Source: an uncultured bacterium (GTDB taxonomy: Bacteria > Bacillota > Clostridia > Lachnospirales > Lachnospiraceae). Taken from it: DNA of 64,000 nt. Below are positions 34,459 to 42,694 of the stretch, piece after piece. The number at the start of each line of letters is the position of its first letter. Positions within the stretch are counted from its first letter, which is position 1. The stretch spans positions 1-64,000 of the forward strand of contig CALZQA010000003.1 in the NCBI GenBank assembly GCA_945828315.1, in the 5' to 3' direction. The notes beneath the pieces were generated by a model. It worked only from the letters and a program-made list of their open reading frames with translations. It did not search any database and had not been told where the DNA came from. A program made the position numbers and the translations under genes.

Positions 34459-35556
34459 CTATTCGCTCAATACATAATGAATTGCCTCTAACAGATCCTC
34501 ATCTGTCAAAGACAGATCTGAATATGCTTCACCGATCCGTTTTAAGAGTGTAAATTTTACTTTTCCGCCGACCATTTTTTTATCAGACTTTGTTGTTTCA
34601 AGTATCTCATTTGCATCGTAACCACTGATACGGATCGGCAGCTGATACGCAGTCAAAACCTGCTCGATGTCCTGTAACTCATCATTCGTTAGATTTCCCT
34701 TTTTTACAGAGAGATATGCGGCAGCTACCATACCCAGAGATACGCACTCACCGTGATACAGCTGAAAATCGGAAAGCTTTTCGATCGCGTGTCCAATCGT
34801 ATGTCCAAAATTGAGCAGCGCCCGCTCTCCTTTTTCCTTTGGATCATTCTCCACAACGACACGTTTGATATTGCAACCGATATCCAGCATACCGATCAGC
34901 GTCTCGGGCGCTTTTTGCCAGATCAGTTCCCGGTTCTCTTTCATCCATGTGTAATATGCATCATCTTTGATCAGTCCATGCTTGATCTCTTCTGCCATAC
35001 CGTTTGCAAACTGACCGTTCGGCAGGGACTCAAATACTTCCATGCTCATATAGACCAGCTTCGGCTGATAAAATGCTCCGACCATATTTTTATATTGTTG
35101 GAAATCCACACCCGTCTTTCCGCCGATGCTGGAATCCACCTGTGCCAACAGAGAGGTGGGAATCTGAATGAAATCAATGCCGCGTAGATAAGTCGCAGCA
35201 CTGAATCCGGTGAGATCACCAACGACTCCACCACCAAGTGCGATCAGAAGATCATGGCGGTCGAATTTATTGATTATTAATTGTTCATATAATTTTTGTA
35301 CAGTGTCCATATTTTTGCTTTGTTCTCCGGCTTCAAAAACAAAGGAAAATATATTTTTGTATTGTTTATGCAGAATCTGACTGATTGTATTCAAGTATAT
35401 TTCTGCCACTCTTGAATCGGACACGATGCAAACTTTTTTTGTCGTATCTGTTCCGATCGCGGCCGTAATATCATCAAGAAGATATGCAAAGCTGCTGTTT
35501 AATGTGATAGAATAACATTTTTTCCCTTCATAATTAACGGCAATCACTTTTCTCAT
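34459..35556 (-). CDS. aroB: 3-dehydroquinate synthase
   Basis: AroB makes 3-dehydroquinate in the shikimate pathway. From the ATG at 35556 the protein has 365 residues. Motifs include NAD-binding GGGVVGDLTGFSAATYLRG, PTSLLAQVDSSIGGKTGVD, and metal ligands in EEIKHGLI and NFGHTIGHAIE...HGECVSLGM. The track start 162 nt upstream is rejected because GGAGGCATTGAA precedes the ATG at 35556 and the protein fold begins there. No other aromatic-pathway gene is nearby; here aroB sits between ylmH and lspA, where divIVA/ileS is usual. Confidence 0.95.
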   Translation of the reverse strand: MRKVIAVNYEGKKCYSITLNSSFAYLLDDITAAIGTDTTKKVCIVSDSRVAEIYLNTISQILHKQYKNIFSFVFEAGEQSKNMDTVQKLYEQLIINKFDRHDLLIALGGGVVGDLTGFSAATYLRGIDFIQIPTSLLAQVDSSIGGKTGVDFQQYKNMVGAFYQPKLVYMSMEVFESLPNGQFANGMAEEIKHGLIKDDAYYTWMKENRELIWQKAPETLIGMLDIGCNIKRVVVENDPKEKGERALLNFGHTIGHAIEKLSDFQLYHGECVSLGMVAAAYLSVKKGNLTNDELQDIEQVLTAYQLPIRISGYDANEILETTKSDKKMVGGKVKFTLLKRIGEAYSDLSLTDEDLLEAIHYVLSE

Positions 35557-35572
35557 TTCAATGCCTCCTTTG

Positions 35573-36325
35573 TTAACTGAATATCTGGTAGGAAAAACGG
35601 ATCCGGTCTTTTTTTGTGACACCGAGTGTTTCTCCAAAACGTACTTTCCCAAATCCCCGAATGGACAACAGATCACCTTGTTTACAATAATAAGTATTAT
35701 GTAAACATTCTGCTCCATTCACAAAGATTTTCCCTTCCTGGATCATGCGCAGAGATGCAGAACGTGAAATATTACAGATTGCTGCAATGACTGCATCCAG
35801 ACGGTTTGATGTCACGATTGCTTCTTTATTTACAAACTTCGGCTCATAGTCAATATGACTATCTTCTCCTGCCTCCAGCGTCACTACCGTATGACGGACA
35901 GAGGTCATTTGCTCCAGGATATAAGGTACGATCTCCTCTTTCGCAAAGAAAAACATCTCGGAATCATTCACGATCAGGTCACCGATCTTGCATCGATCAA
36001 TACCAAGACTCATCAGTGAGCCAAGCACATCCCGATGTGTCAGCTTTTCTGCAAATTTCGGATAAGCCGGACGGATGCGGACACACTGCATCGGATAATC
36101 CCATTCATAAAAGAGAGCATCAGGGATAAATGCTACCATCTGACGCTCTGCATATTCATATCCGCCAGACATCCGGTATTCAGATTCCAGCTTTTCTTTG
36201 TTCTGTTGTAGGATCAGCTGTTCATTGATCGTCAGAAAATCGGAAAACATGACGATTCCTTTTCGATCTGCCTGCTTTGATAAATCTATAAATCGCTTAC
36301 AGATATATGCAACATCTTCGTTCAT
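35573..36325 (-). CDS. ylmH: YlmH-family S4-domain RNA-binding protein
   Basis: This 250-residue protein has the YlmH fold: an N-terminal region with TDFLTINEQ-like sequence (MFSDFLTINEQLILQ), a middle segment (LTHRDVLGSLMSLGIDRCKIGDLIV) and a C-terminal S4 domain (SNRLDAVIAAICNISRSASLRMIQEGKIFVNG). YlmH sits in the division cluster next to sepF, and homologues have been linked to ribosome rescue and division. The ATG at 36325 begins one base after the sepF stop, so I prefer it to 36346. Confidence 0.9.
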   Translation of the reverse strand: MNEDVAYICKRFIDLSKQADRKGIVMFSDFLTINEQLILQQNKEKLESEYRMSGGYEYAERQMVAFIPDALFYEWDYPMQCVRIRPAYPKFAEKLTHRDVLGSLMSLGIDRCKIGDLIVNDSEMFFFAKEEIVPYILEQMTSVRHTVVTLEAGEDSHIDYEPKFVNKEAIVTSNRLDAVIAAICNISRSASLRMIQEGKIFVNGAECLHNTYYCKQGDLLSIRGFGKVRFGETLGVTKKDRIRFSYQIFS

Positions 36326-36326
36326 A

Positions 36327-36848
36327 TTAGATTCCCGATATGTCAAAACTGTCCATGATAGACTGAAAATCTCCGGATATATCTACACTCTCCGGCGTAA
36401 TGATAAAAATGTAATTTGAAATCTTCTGCAGATTACCATTGATCGCAAAGCAGGAACCTGATGCAAAATCGATGATGCGCTGTGCAATATCCACATCAAG
36501 ACCCTCGACATTCAGTACAACCGTGCGGTTTGCAAGCAATGTTTCCGTGATCTCTCTGGATTCATCAAAGGAAGTAGGCTTAATGACACATACTTCCATG
36601 CCGCCTCCAGTCTGTGAACGTCTGGAAGAACTGCGCATCGGCGTGATTTTGTTCTGTGGTTTTTCCTTAGGTCTTTTTACATCCGCTACCGGTTCTGTCT
36701 CTGTATACTCAGGTGTAACGGCCGCTTGCATTTTACGGCTTGATCTCGGCTTTTCTTCTACTTCATCTTCATAGCCATCATCATAAAAATCGTCATCGTC
36801 ATCCGGTCCGAGACGCATCATATTCAAAAATCCATCAAATACACTCAT
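36327..36848 (-). CDS. sepF: Cell-division protein SepF
   Basis: SepF forms rings that anchor FtsZ to the membrane. The 173-residue protein has an N-terminal amphipathic stretch (SVFDGFLNMMRLG), an acidic and then basic disordered linker (DDDDDFYDDGYEDEVEE; RSSSRRSQ) and the C-terminal DUF552 core (VVLNVEGLDVDIAQRIIDFASGSCFAINGNLQKIS). ylmH follows directly. The linker is Asp/Glu-rich, as common in Clostridia. Confidence 0.95.
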   Translation of the reverse strand: MSVFDGFLNMMRLGPDDDDDFYDDGYEDEVEEKPRSSRKMQAAVTPEYTETEPVADVKRPKEKPQNKITPMRSSSRRSQTGGGMEVCVIKPTSFDESREITETLLANRTVVLNVEGLDVDIAQRIIDFASGSCFAINGNLQKISNYIFIITPESVDISGDFQSIMDSFDISGI

Positions 36849-36851
36849 GAT

Positions 36852-37553
36852 CTATCGCTCCTTCGTGTTATAGTTGCGCGCACCAAAGATACCGGTACCG
36901 ACACGTACCATTGTGGCGCCCTCTTCTATGGCAACCTCATAATCTCCGGTCATTCCCATGGACAGAATATCCATACTTACATTATCAATGTTTTTGTTTT
37001 TTATGTCAACAGATAATTGCTTAATTTGCCGAAAATATAGACGATTTTCTTCTGCATCCACAACATATGGTGCTATGGTCATAAGTCCCTGAATCTTCAG
37101 GTTAGGTAGAACAGAGATCTCTTCCACAAGCTGAATAGTATCTTCGGCAGAGATCCCGAACTTACTCTCCTCTCCGGCAATATTTACTTCCACTAAGATC
37201 GGGATCGTCAGACCTTTTTTCTGTGCCTGAACGCTGATCTCCTGAGCCAGACGATATGAATCAACGGAATGGATCAAAGCTGCTTTGTCGATGACCTGTT
37301 TTACTTTATTTCTCTGCAGATGACCGATCATGTGCCACTTGATGTCAGAAGGGAGCTGATCATATTTTTCACAGATCTCCTGCACTTTGTTTTCGCCGAA
37401 ATCTCTTGCTCCCGCATCATATACTTCACGCAGCATTTCCACCGGCTTTGTCTTGCTGACTGCGATCAGAGTTACTTCTGAACGGTCTCTGCCGGCCCTT
37501 TTGCAAGCTGTTGCAACATTCTTTTCTACTGTTTCAAAATTATCCTTTAACAT
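36852..37553 (-). CDS. yggS: YggS-family PLP homeostasis protein
   Basis: This 233-residue single-domain PLP-binding barrel protein has the PLP lysine in LIAVSKTKP (Lys34), followed by FGENKVQEICEKY, WHMIGHLQRNKVK, VEVNIAGEESKFG and LSMGMTGDYEVAIEEGATMVRVG, all family hallmarks. It buffers free pyridoxal 5'-phosphate. The ATG at 37553 with GGAGAG ahead is chosen; the track start at 37595 is rejected. It directly precedes sepF, the classical ylmE-sepF order. Confidence 0.95.
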   Translation of the reverse strand: MLKDNFETVEKNVATACKRAGRDRSEVTLIAVSKTKPVEMLREVYDAGARDFGENKVQEICEKYDQLPSDIKWHMIGHLQRNKVKQVIDKAALIHSVDSYRLAQEISVQAQKKGLTIPILVEVNIAGEESKFGISAEDTIQLVEEISVLPNLKIQGLMTIAPYVVDAEENRLYFRQIKQLSVDIKNKNIDNVSMDILSMGMTGDYEVAIEEGATMVRVGTGIFGARNYNTKER

Positions 37554-37605
37554 AGCTCTCTCCTTTTCTGGTTGATGTAAAGATTCAGGTACCATCTATC
37601 ATTTT

Positions 37606-38994
37606 TTAATTGATCACTTCATTTTCCGTGATGATCGATCCGTCAAGCGCGATATGATCATATTGTGATAAGCCGTAATTTGTGCCGCGTGCGATGATCG
37701 CATACTCTTCGTTCTGGTACAGGATATCAATGATGCGGAATACCGCATATCCTTTATTGATATTATAAACGCCTTTCAGCTCCTCGCTGGCACTGATCAC
37801 AAAACTTTCGCCGCCTGCTGGATCGATGACTTTCGTTCCTTTGGTCAGCTCACTTTCACTGACATAATAGCACTCATCCGTAGAATAATAAATATCTGTA
37901 GCAATAAATTTCTGAACTTTTTCACCGATGTCATCGCTCGTCTCGATCAGGAGTCCCTGAGAATTGGAATTACCGCCCTTCGTAAAATAGCTTTGTGGTA
38001 CAACGAAAAAGCTTTTTGTCACGATGGACTGATTGGGGATCTTTAAGCCCTCCTGCTTTGTCAGCAGCAGCTCTACATCGATAAAACGTTCTGATGCATA
38101 GCGGATCATAGAATTATTGAAGCTTAAAAAAAGGTAATTCTTATCACCGCGACTTTTAATCTCATAGGTCGCCCATGCAGTTGTCTCGTCAGACTTGAAG
38201 CGCACTTTGATGACAGAATCATCCGCCAGGATAGCTTTCAATTCATCACTGATCACGAATACAAGCTGCCAGTTTTCAGATGTGATCAGTTTGAACAGAG
38301 GTTCTCCCGCTTCCACCTGAGTGACGGCTTTGCGATTATCCTTCTCGTAACCGGATTCGTCCAGCATGCCGTCTGTAAAGTTGTCTGCCGTTACACTTTC
38401 GTAACCGTCACAATAATAGGAAACAATACCGGGAACAGAGGCGTTGACGCGGTGGAACGTGTGATCGGCCTCAGCATTCGCAGCGTATTCCGACATAGAA
38501 CCAAGTGCACTTAAATTGACGGCCTCCATGAGTTCTGCCTGCAGGTCATTTTTAAACGTATAGGTATTATAGAAGGTCATATCCGAGTAGGCATTACTGT
38601 AGTCTTTCATCTCCTCTACAAGCGTGTTGTAAGACTCTGTATCCAGCGTGTTCTCCGTGTTTCCTGCACGGGTGATCTGCCCGGCAATATCACCGTTTTC
38701 ATCTACGGAACAGATCAGCGAACCACATTTGGCACGGGAATTATCCTTTAAATAATAGTTGACATATCCGCTCTCACCTGAATACACCACCTGCTCCTCG
38801 CGCAGCGCCAGCCCCGTATAAGAAGTCTGTATCCGGATGCTGCCCTCATCTACTTCATAATAGGAAACATGCTTGGCTGTTAGATAAATATATACGTTAA
38901 AGATCAGATATATAAAAATAAGCGCAAAAAAGATCACGCCAATGTTTATATTCAATGTTTTCGGATATCGTACGATTTTATTGTTCTTTTTCAT
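37606..38994 (-). CDS. HlyD-family adaptor-like membrane protein
   Basis: This 462-residue protein has one N-terminal transmembrane segment (IGVIFFALIFIYLIFNVYIYL, about residues 18-38) and a long extracellular part. Beta-barrel-like segments flank a central portion, as in periplasmic adaptor (HlyD) proteins, and the barrel-hybrid motif VEAGEPLFKLITSENWQLVFVI is visible. It stands alone, with no ABC or RND transporter next to it, in front of yggS-sepF-ylmH. A role in division or in an export step at the septum is possible but unproven. It could also act with a transporter encoded elsewhere. Confidence 0.78.
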   Translation of the reverse strand: MKKNNKIVRYPKTLNINIGVIFFALIFIYLIFNVYIYLTAKHVSYYEVDEGSIRIQTSYTGLALREEQVVYSGESGYVNYYLKDNSRAKCGSLICSVDENGDIAGQITRAGNTENTLDTESYNTLVEEMKDYSNAYSDMTFYNTYTFKNDLQAELMEAVNLSALGSMSEYAANAEADHTFHRVNASVPGIVSYYCDGYESVTADNFTDGMLDESGYEKDNRKAVTQVEAGEPLFKLITSENWQLVFVISDELKAILADDSVIKVRFKSDETTAWATYEIKSRGDKNYLFLSFNNSMIRYASERFIDVELLLTKQEGLKIPNQSIVTKSFFVVPQSYFTKGGNSNSQGLLIETSDDIGEKVQKFIATDIYYSTDECYYVSESELTKGTKVIDPAGGESFVISASEELKGVYNINKGYAVFRIIDILYQNEEYAIIARGTNYGLSQYDHIALDGSIITENEVIN

Positions 38995-39079
38995 ATAATT
39001 ATTTTAAAACTTCTTTCTGTTTCCTCCTGCATATTTTCATAAAAACATGAAATACTATCTAAAAAAGGAGGTAATGACA

Positions 39080-39286
39080 ATGAATTCTAAAGTCTGGGAT
39101 TACTGTTTACTCACTCTCGTGATCATCGGAGCGATCAACTGGGGCCTGATCGGGTTCTTCCAATTTGATCTCATTGCTTTTTTGTTCGGAAATATGTCAT
39201 GGCTGTCCCGCATTATCTATGCACTGGTGGGCATTGCCGGTCTTTATCTGATCAGCGCTTACGGGCGTATTCGTTCCATCGGATAA
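39080..39286 (+). CDS. Small DUF378-family membrane protein
   Basis: This 68-residue protein has two hydrophobic segments (LLTLVIIGAINWGLIGFFQFDLI; IIYALVGIAGLYLI) and the DUF378 signature INWGL. AAAGGAGG with eight bases spacing supports the ATG at 39080 over upstream alternatives. It is divergent from the HlyD-like gene and monocistronic by appearance. Function unknown; members occur in many Firmicutes. Confidence 0.85.
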   Translation: MNSKVWDYCLLTLVIIGAINWGLIGFFQFDLIAFLFGNMSWLSRIIYALVGIAGLYLISAYGRIRSIG

Positions 39287-39332
39287 CATAACGGATGACT
39301 GCATGCCACACAGCAGGTTTTCCGGATAACAT

Positions 39333-39366
39333 GAAATAAGGTGCCTTTACAGGCACCTTCTATTTC
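39333..39366. terminator. Bidirectional terminator between the DUF378 and P-loop genes
   Basis: AAGGTGCC (39338-39345) pairs with GGCACCTT (39352-39359) over a 6-nt loop; A-rich sequence (GAAATA) lies left and T-rich (CTATTTC) right, so it fits converging transcripts. Confidence 0.75.
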
Positions 39367-39374
39367 ATTTGATA

Positions 39375-39794
39375 TTAAAGAGATACAATGATCTTTGCCT
39401 TTGCACATTCCGGAAGGTCTGCTTCGTTTCTGGATACACTCAGAACAAATTTTACATTATATTTCTCGCTGATAATATCCAGCTTTTCAATTGCGTGATT
39501 AATCTGTCCATCCTCGATATTTGCAATTGTGAGGAAGCTGTCCAGATACATTTCCTGCAGATCATGATCCTGTGATACGATACCACAGATAAAACCAAGA
39601 AATTCATCACAGTTTGTAACAGGGAAATCTGTCACATTGATCAAACGAACTTTATTGCTCAATTCATACATATGTTTCTGGCTCTTATCCAAATATACAA
39701 TATTACCAGATGCAGATTTCACTGATTCATTTACCTTATCTAATAAATATTTTGTTTTACCCTTACCTTTTTCGCCAGCAATAATTTCAACCAT
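39375..39794 (-). CDS. Small lone P-loop ATPase-like protein, function unknown
   Basis: This 139-residue protein starts with a clear Walker A motif (AGEKGKGKTKYLLD, residues about 6-19) and has a second half with Asp-rich stretches (DHDLQEMYLDSFLTIAN) and an FVLSVSRNEADLP segment that could play a Walker B or sensor role. It is too short for an AAA+ or ABC protein. I do not recognise a characterised family. A TATAAT promoter precedes it and a terminator follows, so it is a single-gene unit. Confidence 0.7.
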   Translation of the reverse strand: MVEIIAGEKGKGKTKYLLDKVNESVKSASGNIVYLDKSQKHMYELSNKVRLINVTDFPVTNCDEFLGFICGIVSQDHDLQEMYLDSFLTIANIEDGQINHAIEKLDIISEKYNVKFVLSVSRNEADLPECAKAKIIVSL

Positions 39795-39877
39795 CGCTAT
39801 CTCCTCCTGATTTTAATTACTGCACTGCCTATGCGTATGTAAAAACATCAATCCGGCTGTGCTTTTCTATAGAATAA

Positions 39878-39906
39878 ATTATAAAATACTTTCCTGTAAA
39901 ATACAA
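39878..39906 (-). promoter_or_regulatory. Sigma-A promoter of the small P-loop gene
   Basis: Minus strand: TTGTAT (39901-39906) and a perfect TATAAT (39878-39883) separated by 17 nt, immediately after the dacA-type stop. This leaves a leader of about 75 nt before the AGGAGG and ATG at 39794. Confidence 0.75.
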
Positions 39907-39908
39907 CT

Positions 39909-40901
39909 CTATTTTGCAAAATTTGCAAGGACCTGATTCATTACATAATAGAGATTGCTCCTGCCGTCCGATTTCAAAATAACAGAGATGACAGGCTCTT
40001 TTTTATCGTTATTAGAGAGTAGTACCAGACAATAGCCGGCAGCATTCGTCGTGCCGGTTTTTCCGCCGAGAACAGTTACACCCTCAGGCTGGGTAACCTC
40101 ACCGTTTAAATATTTGTTCGTGTTGGTCCAGGTCTGAGAAGCCTGCGCTCCGGAAGCATCGGTATAGTAGACCGTATAGCTCCTTGTCTGAATGAGCTGC
40201 ATGAAGAAGTCCTCTTCAATCGCGTGCGCAAAGATCAGATACAGATCATACACACAAGTATAATGATCTTCATCGTGCAAACCGTTGGCATTAACAAAAT
40301 GAGAGTTTGTCGCACCAAAGGAACGCGCTGTCTCATTCATCAGCTCTGCAAAAGCATCTTCACTGCCTGAGATATGCTCTGCAATTGCCACTGCCGCGTC
40401 ATTTCCGCTCTTTAACATAAGTCCATAAAGCAGATCGGACAACTTGATCTGATCTCCTGCTTTCATTCCGCAGACAGAGGAATCGCTGGCCTGATCTGCT
40501 GCATGCTCACTGATCGTCACGATATCATCAAGATTGCCCTGCGTAATGGCCAGATATGCCGTCAGAATTTTTGTCGTGCTGGCAGGATACATTTTTTCAT
40601 ATATATTTTTCTGGTATGAGATCGTCCCGTCCGCGGGCAAAAATACACCCATCGCCTCCACGACTTCATCTGTCACAGCATCGGAGTGAGTCTGCTCTTT
40701 CGGTGCCACACACAGATCCTCTGCAAAATAGTGAACGGATGCGGAAGACCCGGAAAAATCAATGACTGCTTCGTTTTCGGCATTCGTCGCAGAAGCGCTG
40801 ATATCATAGGGATCTTCAATGGCGACATTACTACTGCAGCCGCATGTCAGAAGGCTGCATACCAGAATGCCGGAAAACAGTAGTTTACTTGTACATTTCA
40901 C
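39909..40901 (-). CDS. dacA: D-alanyl-D-alanine carboxypeptidase (peptidase S11), probable lipoprotein
   Basis: This 330-residue serine peptidase trims the terminal D-Ala of peptidoglycan stem peptides. The three penicillin-binding motifs are STTK (MYPASTTKIL), SGN (LKSGNDAAVA) and KTG (GGKTGTTNAAG). The N-terminus (LLFSGILVCSLLTCGCSS) looks like a lipoprotein signal with Cys22 as anchor, though the lipobox is imperfect. It starts with GTG, preceded by GAGGAG at a rather long spacing; no in-frame ATG fits. It overlaps mgsA by 17 nt and ends the radC-mre-min operon. Confidence 0.9.
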   Translation of the reverse strand: MKCTSKLLFSGILVCSLLTCGCSSNVAIEDPYDISASATNAENEAVIDFSGSSASVHYFAEDLCVAPKEQTHSDAVTDEVVEAMGVFLPADGTISYQKNIYEKMYPASTTKILTAYLAITQGNLDDIVTISEHAADQASDSSVCGMKAGDQIKLSDLLYGLMLKSGNDAAVAIAEHISGSEDAFAELMNETARSFGATNSHFVNANGLHDEDHYTCVYDLYLIFAHAIEEDFFMQLIQTRSYTVYYTDASGAQASQTWTNTNKYLNGEVTQPEGVTVLGGKTGTTNAAGYCLVLLSNNDKKEPVISVILKSDGRSNLYYVMNQVLANFAK

Positions 40902-41280
40902 GCCAGTCTAAATCTCCTCTGTCCAGTGCGCGGATCAATAACTCCGCGGTTGCCAGGTTCGTCGCCAATGGAATGTTATGCGTGTCACAAAGACGCACCA
41001 CATTATTCACATCCGGCTCATGGGAACGCGGTGAAACCGGCTCCCGCAAAAAAATGATCAGATCCAATTCGTTATTCTCAATCTGTGCGCACATCTGCTG
41101 CGCACCGCCTAATGCGCCGGCCAGATATTTGTGCACATTCAGATTCGCTACTTCTTCGATCAGGCGTCCGGTGGTACCGGTCGCATAAAGTGTGTGTTTG
41201 TTTAAAATGCCTCGATATGCAATGCAAAAATTCTGCATGAGTTTCTTTTTTGCATCGTGAGCAATCAGTCCTACGTTCAT
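40885..41280 (-). CDS. mgsA: Methylglyoxal synthase
   Basis: MgsA converts dihydroxyacetone phosphate to methylglyoxal, a bypass of lower glycolysis used when phosphate is short. The 131-residue protein has the family core IAHDAKKKLM, YATGTTGRLIE, GALGGAQQM, and FLREPVSPRSHEPDV with the catalytic aspartate in the neighbourhood. The ATG at 41280 gives the ATGA overlap with rodA; the longer track ORF is out of family and rejected. Its place behind rodA in a wall-growth operon is unexpected. Confidence 0.94.
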   Translation of the reverse strand: MNVGLIAHDAKKKLMQNFCIAYRGILNKHTLYATGTTGRLIEEVANLNVHKYLAGALGGAQQMCAQIENNELDLIIFLREPVSPRSHEPDVNNVVRLCDTHNIPLATNLATAELLIRALDRGDLDWREMYK

Positions 41281-42413
41281 GTGTTTTCCCCCGTTCCATA
41301 TTTTCTCGGCTGTAGTCCGACATTCAGCACAAATCCCATTCCGGCAAAATTTGTCACCAGAGACGTCAACCCATAACTGACAAAAGGAAGTGTGACACCC
41401 GTGTTCGGAAACAGGCCGGTCACTACGCAGATATTGACAAATGACTGGAAGCCGATCAGCGCTGCCATGCCACAGCAGATCAGTCTGCCGGACAGGTCTT
41501 TCGCGCGTCTCGCGACCCACAGACATTCCAGCGCAATGAGCAGCATCAGTATCACAACTGCCGCTGAACCGATAAATCCCAGTTCTTCTCCCACAACTGT
41601 AAAGATAAAATCGGTGTGCGCCTCAGCTATAAAACCACCGCTTTTGATGGATGTTACATCCGTGTTGTAAAGCCCTTTACCGGTCAACTGGCCGGAGCCG
41701 ATCGCCATGATCGAATTCTGTGTCTGCAGCGCTTGCTGCGGATACAGTTCCGGATAGAGCCATGCAAGGATACGGGTACTCTGATAACCCTCCAGTGCAC
41801 CGTCTTCCGCGCCCGGATTGGATGCGATCATATATAATGCCACCAAAAGTGACGGCACTGCAACTGCCAGCCCGCCTATTACTATTTTATAGCTTAATCC
41901 TCCAATAAACAAGAGTGATAAGCAAATTAATGCAGTTACGATCGTTGTGGACAGATCCGGCTCCTTTAATACCAGAAAGAGCGGAACTGCCGCACAGACT
42001 GCGTAACAAAAAAGCATTTTCAGACTGTTGATCTTTTCTCGGTGCTTTTGCAGGAAAGCGGCAAAAAACAGGATCAGTATGATCTTTGAAAGCTCAGAAG
42101 GCTGAAACTGGATACCGGCGATCTCAATCCATCGCGTTGCGCCTTTATGGTTTTCACCAAAACCGGCAACCACAGCTGCCAGCAGCACAAGATCCAGTCC
42201 GTAAAAGATCCAGACAAAACGCAGGACAAAGGAATAATCGATCAATGATACAACGATCATTGCCCCTAATCCGAGAATCAGTCCCATGATCTGACGGGTC
42301 TGATTATTTCCTTCCTTGGCACTTCCGATGACCAGAATGCCAAGGATCGTCAATGCCACCAGATAAATGACCAGTCTGAAATTGTAATTGCGAATTGAAT
42401 AACGTTTTAACAT
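41277..42413 (-). CDS. rodA: Peptidoglycan glycosyltransferase RodA
   Basis: RodA (SEDS family) polymerises glycan strands for side-wall growth with PBP2 and MreBCD. The 378-residue protein has about ten transmembrane segments and SEDS motifs GATRWIEIAGIQFQPSELSK, EAHTDFIFTVVGEELGFIG and NTGVTLPFVSYGLTSL. It follows minE with a 7-nt overlap. The pbp2 gene is four genes upstream in the same operon. Confidence 0.94.
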   Translation of the reverse strand: MLKRYSIRNYNFRLVIYLVALTILGILVIGSAKEGNNQTRQIMGLILGLGAMIVVSLIDYSFVLRFVWIFYGLDLVLLAAVVAGFGENHKGATRWIEIAGIQFQPSELSKIILILFFAAFLQKHREKINSLKMLFCYAVCAAVPLFLVLKEPDLSTTIVTALICLSLLFIGGLSYKIVIGGLAVAVPSLLVALYMIASNPGAEDGALEGYQSTRILAWLYPELYPQQALQTQNSIMAIGSGQLTGKGLYNTDVTSIKSGGFIAEAHTDFIFTVVGEELGFIGSAAVVILMLLIALECLWVARRAKDLSGRLICCGMAALIGFQSFVNICVVTGLFPNTGVTLPFVSYGLTSLVTNFAGMGFVLNVGLQPRKYGTGENT

Positions 42414-42679
42414 GAATGCTTTAAATCCTTGATCGGAATATTCGCATACAGGGCGGGAACCGTTCCATTGCTGGTTTCAGACTCCGTCTGGGTGATCTGA
42501 ATATCCAGTCCCTCGGCATCGATCTCCATGTATTTTGAGATCACCTGTATGATATCGTTTTTAATTGCTTCCATCACATCCGGTGAGCAGTCGGCACGAT
42601 CAGAAACCAAAAGCAGCTTCAGACGGTCTTTGGCAACGTCACCGGAATTTTTTTTCTTAAAAATATCCATGAATCCCAT
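42407..42679 (-). CDS. minE: Cell-division topological specificity factor MinE
   Basis: MinE drives MinD off the membrane and sets the midcell division site. The 90-residue protein has the amphipathic membrane-targeting N-terminus (MGFMDIFKKKNSGDVAKDRL) and MinD-binding helix region (RLKLLLVSDRADCSPDVMEAIKNDI), then the C-terminal dimerisation domain. It lies 15 nt after minD, so a full MinCDE set is present. Confidence 0.93.
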   Translation of the reverse strand: MGFMDIFKKKNSGDVAKDRLKLLLVSDRADCSPDVMEAIKNDIIQVISKYMEIDAEGLDIQITQTESETSNGTVPALYANIPIKDLKHSC

Positions 42680-42694
42680 GTATGTATCCCCCTG

